Positions 23,507 to 34,234 are shown, counted from the stretch's first letter. The stretch is 64,000 nt of DNA from Zhenhengia yiwuensis (GCF_014384995.1 NZ_JACRSY010000012.1:44871-108870), one strand, 5' to 3'. The notes: a model not told the origin generated them from the letters alone. Numbers and translations are program-made.

Positions 23507-25591
23507 TTATGCTTTTCTGTCAGCAATAACTTTATCTTGGATATTTTTTGGACATTGTTCGTAGTGATCAAATTCCATTGAGTAGTTACCACGACCTTGA
23601 GTTCTTGAACGAAGATCTGTAGCATATCCAAACATTTCTGAAAGTGGAACGTAAGCTCTAATTTCTTGAGCACCATTTCTAGCTTCCATACCTTCCATAC
23701 GACCACGACGTGAGTTAATGTTACCAATAACATCACCCATGTAATCATCTGGAACAGTTACGATTACTTTCATGATTGGTTCAAGAAGTAATCCACCAGC
23801 TTTTTTCATAGCATCTTTAACTGCAAGAGAACCTGCAACTTTGAATGCCATTTCTGATGAATCGACATCATGGTATGAACCATCATAACAATCCGCTTTG
23901 ATACCAAGTACTGGGTAACCTGCAAGAGGACCACTTGAAAGTGCTTCTTGGATACCTTTGTCAACAGCTGGGATGTATTCTTTAGGAATTGATCCACCAA
24001 CTACTGAGTTTACGAATTCGTAAGTATGTTCAGAGTTAGGATCAAGTCTTGTGAATCGAACTTTACAGTGACCGTATTGTCCACTACCACCAGACTGACG
24101 AACGAATTTAGAATCAATATCAACATCAGAAGCAAGAGTTTCTTTGTATGCTACTTGTGGTGCACCAACGTTAGCTTCTACTTTGAATTCACGAAGTAGA
24201 CGGTCAACGATGATTTCAAGGTGAAGTTCACCCATACCAGCGATGATTGTTTGTCCTGTATCAGTATCTGTGTAAGTTTTGAATGTTGGATCTTCCTCTG
24301 CAAGTTTTGCAAGAGCAATACCCATTTTTTCTTGACCTGCTTTTGTTTTTGGTTCAATGGCAACAGAGATAACTGGCTCTGGGAATTCCATTGACTCAAG
24401 GATAACTGGATGATCTTCATCACAAAGTGTATCCCCTGTTGTAGTTCCTTTAAGACCTACAGCAGCAGCGATATCTCCTGAGTATACTCTGTCGATATCT
24501 TGACGTGCGTTAGCATGCATCTGTACGATACGGCCTACACGCTCTTTTTTACCTTTTACTGAGTTGTATACATATGAACCTGAATCAAGTGTACCTGAGT
24601 ATACACGGAAGAATGCAAGTTTACCAACGAATGGGTCAGTCATAATTTTGAATGCAAGAGCAGCAAATGGCTCTTCATCAGAAGAATGTTTCTCCATTTC
24701 TTCACCAGTATCAGGGTTAATACCTTTGATAGCTGGGATATCTGTTGGTGCTGGCATGTATGCTACTACAGCATCAAGTAATCTTTGAACACCTTTATTT
24801 CTGTAAGCTGTACCACAGAATACAGGAATGATTTGTACATTGATTACCGCATTACGAAGTGCAGCTTTTAATTCATCAAGAGTGATTTCTTCACCCTCGA
24901 AGTATTTCATCATAAGCTCTTCATCTGTTTCACAAATAGCTTCGATTGCTGCAGCTCTATATTCTTCAGCTTTATCAGCCATATCAGCTGGAATATCTGT
25001 ACATTCGATGTCTTTACCTAAGTCATCTTTGTAGATATAAGCTTTATTTTCTAATAAGTCGATGATCCCAACGAAATCATCTTCTGCACCAATTGGTAAT
25101 TGCATTGGAACAGCATTTGCACCAAGACGTGATCTCATCATGCTTACTGCATTGTAGAAATCAGCTCCCATGATGTCCATTTTGTTAACGAACGCCATAC
25201 GTGGTACGTGATATTTGTCAGCTTGACGCCAAACAGTCTCTGATTGTGGTTCAACCCCACCTTTAGCACAGAATACACCGATAGCAGCATCAAGTACACG
25301 AAGTGAACGTTCAACTTCAACTGTGAAGTCTACGTGCCCAGGAGTATCAATGATGTTGATACGGTTGTTATTCCAGAAACAAGTTGTTGCAGCAGATGTG
25401 ATAGTGATACCACGTTCTTGCTCTTGTTCCATCCAGTCCATAGTAGCTGTACCTTCATGGCTTTCACCAATCTTGTGATTTCTACCTGTATAGAAAAGGA
25501 TACGTTCTGTAAGAGTTGTTTTACCAGCGTCGATATGAGCCATGATACCAATATTTCTGGTACGCTCAAGTGGATATTCTCTTCCTGCCAA
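23507..25591 (-). CDS. fusA: Elongation factor G
   Basis: A 694-residue EF-G, the translocase GTPase. It has the P-loop A-H-I-D-A-G-K-T-T, R-G-I-T-I-T-S-A-A, D-T-P-G-H-V-D-F, the N-K-M-D guanine motif and domains III-V ending in the Y-S-M-E-F-D-H-Y-E segment. Length matches canonical EF-G1. It lies 27 nt downstream of rpsG in the rpsL-rpsG-fusA operon. Confidence 0.98.
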   Translation of the reverse strand: MAGREYPLERTRNIGIMAHIDAGKTTLTERILFYTGRNHKIGESHEGTATMDWMEQEQERGITITSAATTCFWNNNRINIIDTPGHVDFTVEVERSLRVLDAAIGVFCAKGGVEPQSETVWRQADKYHVPRMAFVNKMDIMGADFYNAVSMMRSRLGANAVPMQLPIGAEDDFVGIIDLLENKAYIYKDDLGKDIECTDIPADMADKAEEYRAAAIEAICETDEELMMKYFEGEEITLDELKAALRNAVINVQIIPVFCGTAYRNKGVQRLLDAVVAYMPAPTDIPAIKGINPDTGEEMEKHSSDEEPFAALAFKIMTDPFVGKLAFFRVYSGTLDSGSYVYNSVKGKKERVGRIVQMHANARQDIDRVYSGDIAAAVGLKGTTTGDTLCDEDHPVILESMEFPEPVISVAIEPKTKAGQEKMGIALAKLAEEDPTFKTYTDTDTGQTIIAGMGELHLEIIVDRLLREFKVEANVGAPQVAYKETLASDVDIDSKFVRQSGGSGQYGHCKVRFTRLDPNSEHTYEFVNSVVGGSIPKEYIPAVDKGIQEALSSGPLAGYPVLGIKADCYDGSYHDVDSSEMAFKVAGSLAVKDAMKKAGGLLLEPIMKVIVTVPDDYMGDVIGNINSRRGRMEGMEARNGAQEIRAYVPLSEMFGYATDLRSRTQGRGNYSMEFDHYEQCPKNIQDKVIADRKA

Positions 25592-25618
25592 GGTAATGCC
25601 TCCTTAAGGTTATAAAAC

Positions 25619-26089
25619 CTAGAATCTGTAATGAGCAAATGCTTTGTTTGCTTCTGCCATTTTGTGTGTATCTTCTTTTTTCTTAACTGATCCACCTGTA
25701 TTATTAAGTGCATCTAAGATTTCAGCAGCTAATGCTTCTGTTGTTGTTCTCTCACCACGGTTACGTGTGTAAGTTGTTAACCAACGAAGTCCTAATGTTT
25801 GACGTCTTTCTGGACGAACTTCCATAGGTACTTGGTAAGTAGCACCCCCTACGCGGCGTGCTTTTACTTCTAATACTGGCATGATGTTTTCTAAAGCTTC
25901 TTGGAAAACCTCTAAAGCATCTCTACCTGTTTTTTCTGCAATGATGTCAAACGCACCATATACGATTTTTTGTGCAGTTCCTCTTTTACCATCAAGCATG
26001 ATGTTATTAATAAGTTTAGTAACAAGCTTGCTGTTGTATAATGGATCTGCTAATACGTCTCTTTTTGCAACATGTCCTTTACGTGGCAC
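25619..26089 (-). CDS. rpsG: 30S ribosomal protein S7 (uS7)
   Basis: A 156-residue S7, initiator of 30S head assembly and, in E. coli, the translational repressor of the str operon through the rpsL-rpsG gap. It starts M-P-R-K-G-H-V-A-K-R and has the K-A-R-R-V-G-G-A-T-Y-Q-V-P motif and the A-N-K-A-F-A-H-Y-R-F end. A 153-nt structured interval lies upstream, a candidate for the same kind of control. Confidence 0.98.
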   Translation of the reverse strand: MPRKGHVAKRDVLADPLYNSKLVTKLINNIMLDGKRGTAQKIVYGAFDIIAEKTGRDALEVFQEALENIMPVLEVKARRVGGATYQVPMEVRPERRQTLGLRWLTTYTRNRGERTTTEALAAEILDALNNTGGSVKKKEDTHKMAEANKAFAHYRF

Positions 26090-26124
26090 GGTCTTCCCTC
26101 CTTAACTAATATTGTGATAAATCA

Positions 26125-26219
26125 TCGGTACTCGTCCCCCCTTTGGGGGATCGTGCGTGCCCTAATCTCATCTATATTAAACGCTCTCTAGCAGTTTATA
26201 TTCATAAGCGGGCACCGAT
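26125..26219 (-). promoter_or_regulatory. Structured rpsL-rpsG intercistronic RNA, possible S7 site
   Basis: On the minus strand, ATCGGT (26214-26219) pairs with ACCGAT (26125-26130). GCCC/GGGC pairs inside it, and a C5-6/G5-6 hairpin with a 3-4-nt loop sits near the 3' end. This nested fold occupies most of the gap before rpsG. S7 autoregulation at this location is known in E. coli; here it is inferred from position and pairing. Confidence 0.4.
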
Positions 26220-26242
26220 AAGTTTAAGCACTTATCTTGAAA

Positions 26243-26659
26243 TTATTTTTGTTTTGGTTTTTTTGCACCGTATTTAGAACGAGCTTGGTTTCTTTTAGCA
26301 ACACCAGCTGTATCTAAAGTACCACGTACGATATGGTAACGTGTACCTGGTAAGTCTTTTACTCTACCACCACGGATAAGAACAACGCTATGTTCTTGTA
26401 AGTTGTGTCCTTCACCTGGAATGTAAGCTGTTACTTCGATCCCGTTTGTAAGACGTACTCTGGCAATCTTACGAAGAGCAGAGTTAGGTTTTTTAGGTGT
26501 AGCTGTTTTTACTGCTGTACAAACACCTCTTTTTTGTGGAGCTGAGATATCTGTAGCGCGTTTTTGTAAAGAGTTGAACCCTTTTTGTAACGCTGGTGCA
26601 GTAGATTTTTTCTCGATTGATTTTCTGCCTTTACGTACTAACTGATTAAATGTAGGCAT
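26243..26659 (-). CDS. rpsL: 30S ribosomal protein S12 (uS12)
   Basis: A 138-residue S12, controlling decoding accuracy. It has the start M-P-T-F-N-Q-L-V-R-K-G-R, then T-P-K-K-P-N-S-A-L-R-K with the streptomycin-site lysine, and the P-G-E-G-H-N-L-Q-E-H segment. The lysine at the usual resistance positions is retained, which predicts streptomycin sensitivity at this locus. The frame extends upstream to 26725, but the GAGGAGGTG site selects the ATG at 26659. Confidence 0.97.
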   Translation of the reverse strand: MPTFNQLVRKGRKSIEKKSTAPALQKGFNSLQKRATDISAPQKRGVCTAVKTATPKKPNSALRKIARVRLTNGIEVTAYIPGEGHNLQEHSVVLIRGGRVKDLPGTRYHIVRGTLDTAGVAKRNQARSKYGAKKPKQK

Positions 26660-26735
26660 TCTGGCACCTCCTCGCTTAAATGAATAATTACTGCTTATTG
26701 CAGTTTGTACTGTGGAATATATCACACACTGAACG

Positions 26736-26764
26736 ATTTTATCATTCTACAATGCAAATGTCAA
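26736..26764 (-). promoter_or_regulatory. Promoter of rpsL-rpsG-fusA
   Basis: Perfect TTGACA (26759-26764), 17-nt spacer, TAAAAT (26736-26741). It lies just downstream of the rpoC terminator, so the str operon is transcribed independently of rpoBC. Confidence 0.85.
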
Positions 26765-26782
26765 GGTTGAAATTTTTTGGAA

Positions 26783-26813
26783 TAAAAAAGCCGCCTTAGG
26801 TAAGGCGGCTTTC
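26783..26813 (-). terminator. Terminator of rpoB-rpoC
   Basis: A 12-bp G/C-rich stem (AAAGCCGCC arm) with a 2-nt loop, followed on the minus strand by a T6 run. It lies 10-40 nt after the rpoC stop. Confidence 0.92.
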
Positions 26814-26822
26814 TAAAACCCT

Positions 26823-29800
26823 TTAAAAATCAGCTACTTCGATATTTATCTTACGATATCTATCCATACCTGTTCCCGCAGGGATAAGTTTACCAATAAT
26901 TACATTCTCTTTAAGACCGATAAGTGGGTCCATTTTTCCTTTAATTGCTGCTTCTGTAAGAACTCTTGTTGTTTCTTGGAATGAAGCTGCTGAAAGGAAT
27001 GATTCTGTAGCAAGAGATGCTTTAGTAATACCAAGTAAAGTTGTTTTACCTGTAGCTGGTTCTAAGCCCTCTGCCTCCATTTGATTGTTTACATCCTCAA
27101 ATTCAAGGATATCTACTAAGCTACCTGGAAGAAGATCTGTATCTCCATTTTCTTCAATCTTAACTTTTTTAAGCATTTGTCTAACGATAACTTCAACGTG
27201 TTTATCGTTGATGTCTACCCCTTGAAGACGGTAAACGCGTTGAACTTCTTGAAGCATATAGTCTTGTACGCCACGAACACCTTTAATTTTAAGGATATCA
27301 TGTGGATTTACACTACCTTCTGTAAGCTCATCACCCGCTTCAATATAAGTACCATCTAATACTTTAATACGTGATCCATAAGGAATAAGGTAAGTTTTTG
27401 ACTGACCACTTTCGTTATCAGTAATTGTTACTTCACGTTTTTTCTTAGTTTCAGTAATTGTTACAACACCACCAAACTCTGCGATGATTGCAAGACCTTT
27501 TGGTTTACGTGCTTCGAATAACTCTTCGATACGTGGAAGACCTTGTGTGATATCATCTCCAGCGATACCTCCTGTATGGAATGTACGCATTGTAAGCTGT
27601 GTACCTGGCTCACCGATAGACTGAGCAGCGATAATACCAACTGATTCCCCTACTCTTACTTCGTTGCCAGATGCCATGTTTGCACCGTAACATCTTGCAC
27701 ATACACCAATCTTAGATTTACATGTAAGTGCTGTTCTAATTTTAACTTTTTCAATACCAAGATCATCAATGTATTCTGCAACATTTGGTCTAATCATTTT
27801 ATTTGCTTCAATGATTACTTCACCAGTTTCTGGATGTACAACTGGCTCTGCTGCAAAACGACCTGTAATTCTTTCACTTAATGGTTCAATTACTTCTGCA
27901 CCATCTTTGAATGCTTTTACCCACATACCTGGAATCGCTGCATCATCATCATGACGACAGTCTCTCTCTCTGATGATAACATCTTGAGATACGTCTACCA
28001 GACGACGTGTAAGGTATCCTGAATCGGCTGTACGAAGCGCTGTATCGGCAAGACCTTTACGAGCACCATGGGCAGAAATAAAGTATTCAAGTACAGATAA
28101 ACCTTCACGGAAGTTAGCTTTGATTGGAAGCTCGATGATACGTCCTGATGGAGATGCCATAAGACCACGCATACCTGCAAGCTGTTTAATCTGGTTGTTA
28201 GAACCACGGGCACCAGAGTGAGCCATCATGTAGATAGGGTTGTATCTTCCAAGTCCATCAAGAAGAGCTTTAGTAATCTTATCGTTGGCTGTATTCCATG
28301 CTTGGATTACTTTATTGTAACGTTCTTCATCTGTCATAAGACCACGTTTAAACAGTTTTGTTACATGGTCTACTGCTTTATCTGCTTCAGCTAAATATTC
28401 ACCTTTTTTCTCTGGAATAACCATATCAGATACTGATACTGTAAGAGATCCACGAGTTGAGAACTTAAAGCCTAAGTCTTTAATGTTGTCAAGCAGGATA
28501 GCTGTATCAGTTGCACCATGTGTATTAATGCATTTTTTAATTAATTTACCTAGTTCTTTTTTACCAACTAAGAAATCAATTTCATATTTGAATTCATTCT
28601 CTGGTTTACTGCGATCTACGAAACCAAGATCTTGAGGAATTACTTCATTATAGATAATACGTCCAACTGTTGTTTCTGTAATACCTGTTTTCATTTCTCC
28701 ATTGATTTCGATTGTACGACGCACTTTAATACGAGCATGAAGTGTAATAACACCATTTGTGTAAGCTAAAATCGCTTCAGCTTCATCTTTGAAGTATTTA
28801 CCTTCGCCTTCTTCGCCTTCTTTATCAAGTGTTAAGTAGTAAGTACCAAGAACCATATCCTGAGATGGAACTGCTACTGGGCCACCATCTGAAGGTTTAA
28901 GTAAGTTATTTGGAGCTAAAAGAAGGAAACGACATTCTGTTTGTGCCTCTACAGATAATGGTACGTGAACCGCCATCTGGTCACCATCGAAGTCAGCATT
29001 GTAAGCTGTACATACAAGTGGGTGAAGTTTAAGTGCACGACCTTCAACTAATACAGGTTCGAATGCCTGAATACCTAAACGGTGAAGTGTAGGGGCACGG
29101 TTAAGCATAACTGGATGCTCACGAATAACTTCTTCGAGTACATCCCAAACTTCTGGGTGAAGTCTTTCAATCATGTGTTTAGCATTTTTAATGTTATGTG
29201 CTAATCCATCAGAAACGAGTTTTTTCATAACGAATGGTTTGAATAACTCGATAGCCATTTCTTTTGGTAAACCACATTGGTAAAGTTTAAGTGATGGTCC
29301 TACTACGATAACTGAACGTCCAGAGTAGTCAACACGTTTACCAAGTAAGTTTTGACGGAAACGACCTGCTTTACCTTTAAGCATGTCTGATAAAGATTTA
29401 AGTGCACGGTTACCAGGACCTGTTACTGGTCTACCACGTCTACCATTGTCGATAAGCGCATCAACAGCTTCTTGAAGCATACGTTTTTCGTTACGAACAA
29501 TAATATTAGGAGCACCAAGATCAAGAAGACGTTTTAAACGGTTATTACGGTTGATTACTCTTCTGTAAAGGTCGTTTAAGTCTGATGTTGCAAAACGTCC
29601 ACCATCAAGCTGGATCATAGGTCTTAAATCTGGTGGTAATACTGGAACAACGTCAAGAATCATCCATTCTGGTTTATTGCCAGAAATTCTAAACGCTTCA
29701 ATTACTTCTAAGCGTTTAATGATACGAATACGTTTTTGTCCTGTAGTATCTTTAAGAGCAGCTTTAAGTTCAATACTTTCAGCCTCAAGATCGATATCTT

Positions 29801-30350
29801 GAAGAAGTTTTTTAATAGCTTCAGCACCCATTTCAGCTGTAAATGAGCCCCAACCATATTTTTCTTCTGCTTCTCTAAATTCTTTTTCTGTAAGTACTTC
29901 TTTATATGATAAACCTGTATCTTTAGGGTCTGTCACAATATAGCATGCAAAATAAAGGATTTTCTCTAATAATCTTGGTGAAAGATTTAAGATAAGTCCC
30001 ATTCTACTTGGTATACCTTTAAAGTACCAGATGTGAGACACAGGAGCTGCAAGCTCAATGTGTCCCATTCTTTCACGGCGTACTTTTGCTTTTGTAACTT
30101 CAACGCCACAACGATCACAAACTACACCTTTATATCTGATACGTTTGTATTTACCACAATGACATTCCCAGTCTTTGCTAGGTCCAAATATTTTTTCACA
30201 AAATAGCCCATCACGTTCAGGTCTTTGTGTACGGTAGTTAATTGTTTCTGGTTTTTTTACTTCTCCTCTAGACCATTCACGGATTTTATCTGGGGAAGCT
30301 AATCCAATTCTTATTGCTTCAAATAGGATTGATTGATCCATATTAGTCAT
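26823..30350 (-). CDS. rpoC: DNA-directed RNA polymerase subunit beta-prime
   Basis: A 1175-residue beta-prime subunit. The N-terminal zinc site uses C63, C65, C78 and C81. The catalytic N-A-D-F-D-G-D-Q is at 451-458, with D453, D455 and D457 binding the active-site Mg. The bridge-helix and trigger-loop region (the G-A-R-K-G-L-A-D-T-A segment onward) and the second zinc cluster (C-x6-C-x2-C near the V-C-A-R-C-Y-G segment) are intact. It follows rpoB by 23 nt. Confidence 0.98.
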   Translation of the reverse strand: MTNMDQSILFEAIRIGLASPDKIREWSRGEVKKPETINYRTQRPERDGLFCEKIFGPSKDWECHCGKYKRIRYKGVVCDRCGVEVTKAKVRRERMGHIELAAPVSHIWYFKGIPSRMGLILNLSPRLLEKILYFACYIVTDPKDTGLSYKEVLTEKEFREAEEKYGWGSFTAEMGAEAIKKLLQDIDLEAESIELKAALKDTTGQKRIRIIKRLEVIEAFRISGNKPEWMILDVVPVLPPDLRPMIQLDGGRFATSDLNDLYRRVINRNNRLKRLLDLGAPNIIVRNEKRMLQEAVDALIDNGRRGRPVTGPGNRALKSLSDMLKGKAGRFRQNLLGKRVDYSGRSVIVVGPSLKLYQCGLPKEMAIELFKPFVMKKLVSDGLAHNIKNAKHMIERLHPEVWDVLEEVIREHPVMLNRAPTLHRLGIQAFEPVLVEGRALKLHPLVCTAYNADFDGDQMAVHVPLSVEAQTECRFLLLAPNNLLKPSDGGPVAVPSQDMVLGTYYLTLDKEGEEGEGKYFKDEAEAILAYTNGVITLHARIKVRRTIEINGEMKTGITETTVGRIIYNEVIPQDLGFVDRSKPENEFKYEIDFLVGKKELGKLIKKCINTHGATDTAILLDNIKDLGFKFSTRGSLTVSVSDMVIPEKKGEYLAEADKAVDHVTKLFKRGLMTDEERYNKVIQAWNTANDKITKALLDGLGRYNPIYMMAHSGARGSNNQIKQLAGMRGLMASPSGRIIELPIKANFREGLSVLEYFISAHGARKGLADTALRTADSGYLTRRLVDVSQDVIIRERDCRHDDDAAIPGMWVKAFKDGAEVIEPLSERITGRFAAEPVVHPETGEVIIEANKMIRPNVAEYIDDLGIEKVKIRTALTCKSKIGVCARCYGANMASGNEVRVGESVGIIAAQSIGEPGTQLTMRTFHTGGIAGDDITQGLPRIEELFEARKPKGLAIIAEFGGVVTITETKKKREVTITDNESGQSKTYLIPYGSRIKVLDGTYIEAGDELTEGSVNPHDILKIKGVRGVQDYMLQEVQRVYRLQGVDINDKHVEVIVRQMLKKVKIEENGDTDLLPGSLVDILEFEDVNNQMEAEGLEPATGKTTLLGITKASLATESFLSAASFQETTRVLTEAAIKGKMDPLIGLKENVIIGKLIPAGTGMDRYRKINIEVADF

Positions 30351-30373
30351 GACCTTTACTCCCTTCTAAGCTT

Positions 30374-33300
30374 TTATAAATCCAAATCATCTAATGAATC
30401 TTCAAATAAATCTTCTACAACTGCATCATCAAAGTCAAAGTCTAATGCTTCTTCTTCAAGGTCAGACTCTGATTCTAATAAATCTGTTTCAGTTAATTCA
30501 ACATCTTCATCAATGAATTCTGGATTTTGTGGTGCACCTTCAACGCCTTCAATGTTAACAGCAAGACCTTCTCCCTCTTCAACACTTTCTTTGATTTGAA
30601 GTTCAGTCATATCGCTAGTTAATACACGTACATCAAGTGCTAAAGATTGAAGTTCTTTAAGAAGAACTTTGAATGATTCTGGAATACCTGGTTCAGGTAT
30701 ATTTTCACCTTTAACGATCGCTTCGTAAGTTTTAACACGTCCAACAACGTCGTCAGATTTGATAGTAAGAATTTCTTGTAATGTGTACGCAGCACCATAA
30801 GCTTCAAGTGCCCAAACCTCCATCTCACCGAAACGCTGACCACCAAATTGTGCTTTACCACCAAGAGGTTGTTGTGTAATTGTTGCATATGGTCCTGTAG
30901 AACGCGCATGCATCTTATCATCAACTAAGTGGTGAAGTTTAAGGTAATGCATGTACCCTACTGTTACAGGGTTATCAAATGGTTCGCCTGTTCTACCGTC
31001 ACGAAGTTGTACTTTACCTGTACGATCGATAGGAACACCCTCCCATTCACTACGGTGGTCTAAGTTTTCTTCAAGATAGTTATACACACTTTCATCAATG
31101 CGATCTTTCCATTTTTCTGTGAATTCTTCCCATGTGCGGTTTACATAGTCATTTGCCATTTCAAGTGTATCCATGATGTCATATTCGTTAGCACCATCGA
31201 ATACTGGTGTTGCAATCTTAAAGCCAAGAGCTTTTGATGCAAGACCTAAATGGACTTCAAGTACCTGACCGATGTTCATACGAGATGGTACGCCTAGTGG
31301 GTTAAGTACAATATCAAGAGGTCTACCGTTTGGAAGGAATGGCATATCTTCTACTGGAAGTACTCTTGAGATAACCCCTTTGTTACCATGTCGACCCGCC
31401 ATTTTATCCCCAACAGAGATTTTTCTCTTCTGAGCGATATAACAACGAACCATTTTGTTTACACCTGGAGATAATTCATCACCATTTTCACGTGTAAATA
31501 CTTTAACATCTACAATGATACCAGCTTCACCATGAGGTACGCGTAAAGATGTATCTCTTACCTCACGTACTTTCTCACCGAAGATTGCACGAAGAAGTCT
31601 TTCTTCTGCTGTAAGTTCTGTCTCACCTTTTGGTGTTACACGACCTACTAAGATATCGCCTGAACGTACTTCAGCACCAATACGGATAATACCTCTTTCA
31701 TCAAGGTCTTTAAGTGCATCTTCACCTACGTTTGGAATATCTCTTGTAATTTCTTCTGGACCTACTTTAGTATCACGCGCTTCTACTTCATATTCTTCAA
31801 TATGAACAGATGTGTAGATATCTTCTTTAATAAGTCTTTCACTTAAAAGGATAGCATCCTCGTAGTTGTAACCTTCCCAAGTCATGAAACCAATAAGTGG
31901 GTTTTGACCAAGAGCAAGTTCACCATGATCTGTTGAAGGACCATCTGCAAGTACATCACCTTTTTTGATCACATCACCTTTGTTGATGATTGGTCTTTGG
32001 TTGATACATGTACCTTGGTTACTTCTTGAGAATTTAGTTAATTTATAAACGTGTTTTTTACCATCTTCTGATTTGATGATAATTTCATCTGATGTTACTT
32101 TTTCTGCAATACCGTCTTCTCTAGCAATTACAAGTACACCTGAGTCTACTGCAGCCTTATGTTCCATACCTGTACCTACAATTGGGCTATTTGTACGGAT
32201 AAGTGGTACTGCCTGACGTTGCATGTTGGCACCCATTAGGGCACGGTTAGCATCATCATTTTCAAGGAAAGGAATCATTGCTGTCGCAACAGATACAATC
32301 TGTTTTGGAGAAATATCCATAAGATCGATTTCTTTATAATCAAATTCAAGGATTTCTTCACGACGACGTGCTCTTACCTTTTTATTTACAAATTCTCTAT
32401 TTTCATTAAGCTCTTCTGTAGCTTGACATACTGTGTAGTTATCTTCCTCATCTGCTGTAATATAGATGTAGTCATCTGTTACACGTGGCACACCTGTGCT
32501 CTTATCAATGATACGGTATGGTGCTTCAATAAAGCCATATTCGTTAATACGTGCGAATGTAGCAAGTGAGTTAATAAGACCGATGTTTGGACCCTCAGGA
32601 GTTTCGATAGGACACATACGACCATAGTGTGAATGGTGAACGTCACGTACCTCGAACCCTGCACGTTCTCTTGAAAGACCACCTGGTCCTAACGCAGATA
32701 ATCTACGTTTGTGAGTAAGTTCAGCAAGAGGGTTATTTTGATCCATGAACTGTGAAAGCTGTGAACTACCAAAGAATTCTTTGATTGCAGCTGTTACAGG
32801 TCTAATATTAATGAATGTTTGTGGACTGATAGCTTCTGAATCTTGAACTGTCATTCTTTCACGCACTACTCTTTCCATACGAGCAAGACCGATACGGAAT
32901 TGGTTTTGAAGGAGTTCTCCTACGGCACGAATACGACGGTTACCAAGGTGGTCAATGTCATCTTTATGTCCTAATTCATATTCTAAGTGAATATTATAGT
33001 TGATAGAAGCTAAGATATCTTCTAATGTAATGTGTTTTGGTACAAGTTCATTATGTCTTTCGATTAATGCTTTCTTGATATCCTCTTCATCATCAAATTC
33101 TTCAATAATACGTACTAATGCTGGATAATATACAGTATCTTTGATACCTACTTCATCAGCATCAATAGTAGGGAAGAAGTGTGAAAGTTCTACTGTTTGG
33201 TTAGTAAGTACTTTAACAGGACGATCTGTCTCTGGTACTGAAACATATACATATGCTACACCAGTATTTTGGATCTTATCTGCTAAAGAAAGAGATACTT

Positions 33301-34234
33301 TCTCTCCTGCACTTGCAACAACTTCACCTGTGAACATATCCACAACGTCCTCAGCAAGTTTAGCACCTGTGATACGGTTTCTAAGCGCAAGTTTTTTGTT
33401 GAATTTATAGCGACCTACTTTAGCAAGGTCATATCTACGAGGGTCAAAGAACATATTGCCTAAAAGTGTTTGAGCACTTTCTACAGTTGGTGGTTCACCT
33501 GGGCGAATACGTTTATAAATCTCTAAAAGACCTTCTTCGTAAGTTTTAGTAGTATCTTTCTCGATTGTTTGAAGAATTTTTGGTTCTTCCCCAAATGTTT
33601 CAAGAATTTCTGCATCACTACCAAGACCTAATGCACGTAATAATACAGTTACAGGAACTTTACGTGTACGGTCTACTCTTACATAGAAAATATCGTTTGA
33701 ATCAGTTTCATACTCAAGCCATGCACCACGGTTAGGAATAACTGTTGCTGAGAAGAGTTTTTTACCGATTTTATCAAAATCAATAGCATAATAAATACCA
33801 GGAGAACGTACTAACTGGCTAACAATAACACGTTCAGCACCATTAATAATGAAAGTACCGTTTTCTGTCATAAGTGGGAAATCACCCATGAACACATCGT
33901 TATCGATTGTTTCTCCTGTTTCTTTGTTATGAAGACGCGCTTTTACTTTAAGAGCGGCACTATAGTTAGTGTCTCTTTCTTTCGCTTCTTCTACTGAATA
34001 TTTAGGTTTGCTGTCTAGAACAAAGTCTACAAATTCAAGACTAAGGTTACCATTGAAATCTGTAATTGGTGAAATGTCTTGGAATACTTCTTTTAGTCCC
34101 TCTTTAAGGAACCAGTTGTAAGAATCTTTTTGTACTTCGATAAGGTTTGGAATTTCAAAGATTTCGTCTGTGCTTGCATAGCTCATACGAATTTGTTTGC
34201 CCACATTAATAGGACGAATTTTAGATTTTTGCAT
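30374..34234 (-). CDS. rpoB: DNA-directed RNA polymerase subunit beta
   Basis: A 1286-residue beta subunit from the ATG at 34234. The rifampicin region S-S-Q-L-S-Q-F-M-D-Q-N-N-P-L, then H-K-R-R-L-S-A-L-G-P-G-G-L, is wild type, predicting rifamycin sensitivity. The C-terminal A-Q-F-G-G-Q-R-F-G-E-M-E-V-W-A-L segment is followed by a long acidic tail (Asp/Glu-rich, about 60 residues) that is longer than in E. coli. An upstream TTG at 34255 is less likely, because AAGGGGTG lies 9-10 nt before the ATG. Confidence 0.97.
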   Translation of the reverse strand: MQKSKIRPINVGKQIRMSYASTDEIFEIPNLIEVQKDSYNWFLKEGLKEVFQDISPITDFNGNLSLEFVDFVLDSKPKYSVEEAKERDTNYSAALKVKARLHNKETGETIDNDVFMGDFPLMTENGTFIINGAERVIVSQLVRSPGIYYAIDFDKIGKKLFSATVIPNRGAWLEYETDSNDIFYVRVDRTRKVPVTVLLRALGLGSDAEILETFGEEPKILQTIEKDTTKTYEEGLLEIYKRIRPGEPPTVESAQTLLGNMFFDPRRYDLAKVGRYKFNKKLALRNRITGAKLAEDVVDMFTGEVVASAGEKVSLSLADKIQNTGVAYVYVSVPETDRPVKVLTNQTVELSHFFPTIDADEVGIKDTVYYPALVRIIEEFDDEEDIKKALIERHNELVPKHITLEDILASINYNIHLEYELGHKDDIDHLGNRRIRAVGELLQNQFRIGLARMERVVRERMTVQDSEAISPQTFINIRPVTAAIKEFFGSSQLSQFMDQNNPLAELTHKRRLSALGPGGLSRERAGFEVRDVHHSHYGRMCPIETPEGPNIGLINSLATFARINEYGFIEAPYRIIDKSTGVPRVTDDYIYITADEEDNYTVCQATEELNENREFVNKKVRARRREEILEFDYKEIDLMDISPKQIVSVATAMIPFLENDDANRALMGANMQRQAVPLIRTNSPIVGTGMEHKAAVDSGVLVIAREDGIAEKVTSDEIIIKSEDGKKHVYKLTKFSRSNQGTCINQRPIINKGDVIKKGDVLADGPSTDHGELALGQNPLIGFMTWEGYNYEDAILLSERLIKEDIYTSVHIEEYEVEARDTKVGPEEITRDIPNVGEDALKDLDERGIIRIGAEVRSGDILVGRVTPKGETELTAEERLLRAIFGEKVREVRDTSLRVPHGEAGIIVDVKVFTRENGDELSPGVNKMVRCYIAQKRKISVGDKMAGRHGNKGVISRVLPVEDMPFLPNGRPLDIVLNPLGVPSRMNIGQVLEVHLGLASKALGFKIATPVFDGANEYDIMDTLEMANDYVNRTWEEFTEKWKDRIDESVYNYLEENLDHRSEWEGVPIDRTGKVQLRDGRTGEPFDNPVTVGYMHYLKLHHLVDDKMHARSTGPYATITQQPLGGKAQFGGQRFGEMEVWALEAYGAAYTLQEILTIKSDDVVGRVKTYEAIVKGENIPEPGIPESFKVLLKELQSLALDVRVLTSDMTELQIKESVEEGEGLAVNIEGVEGAPQNPEFIDEDVELTETDLLESESDLEEEALDFDFDDAVVEDLFEDSLDDLDL

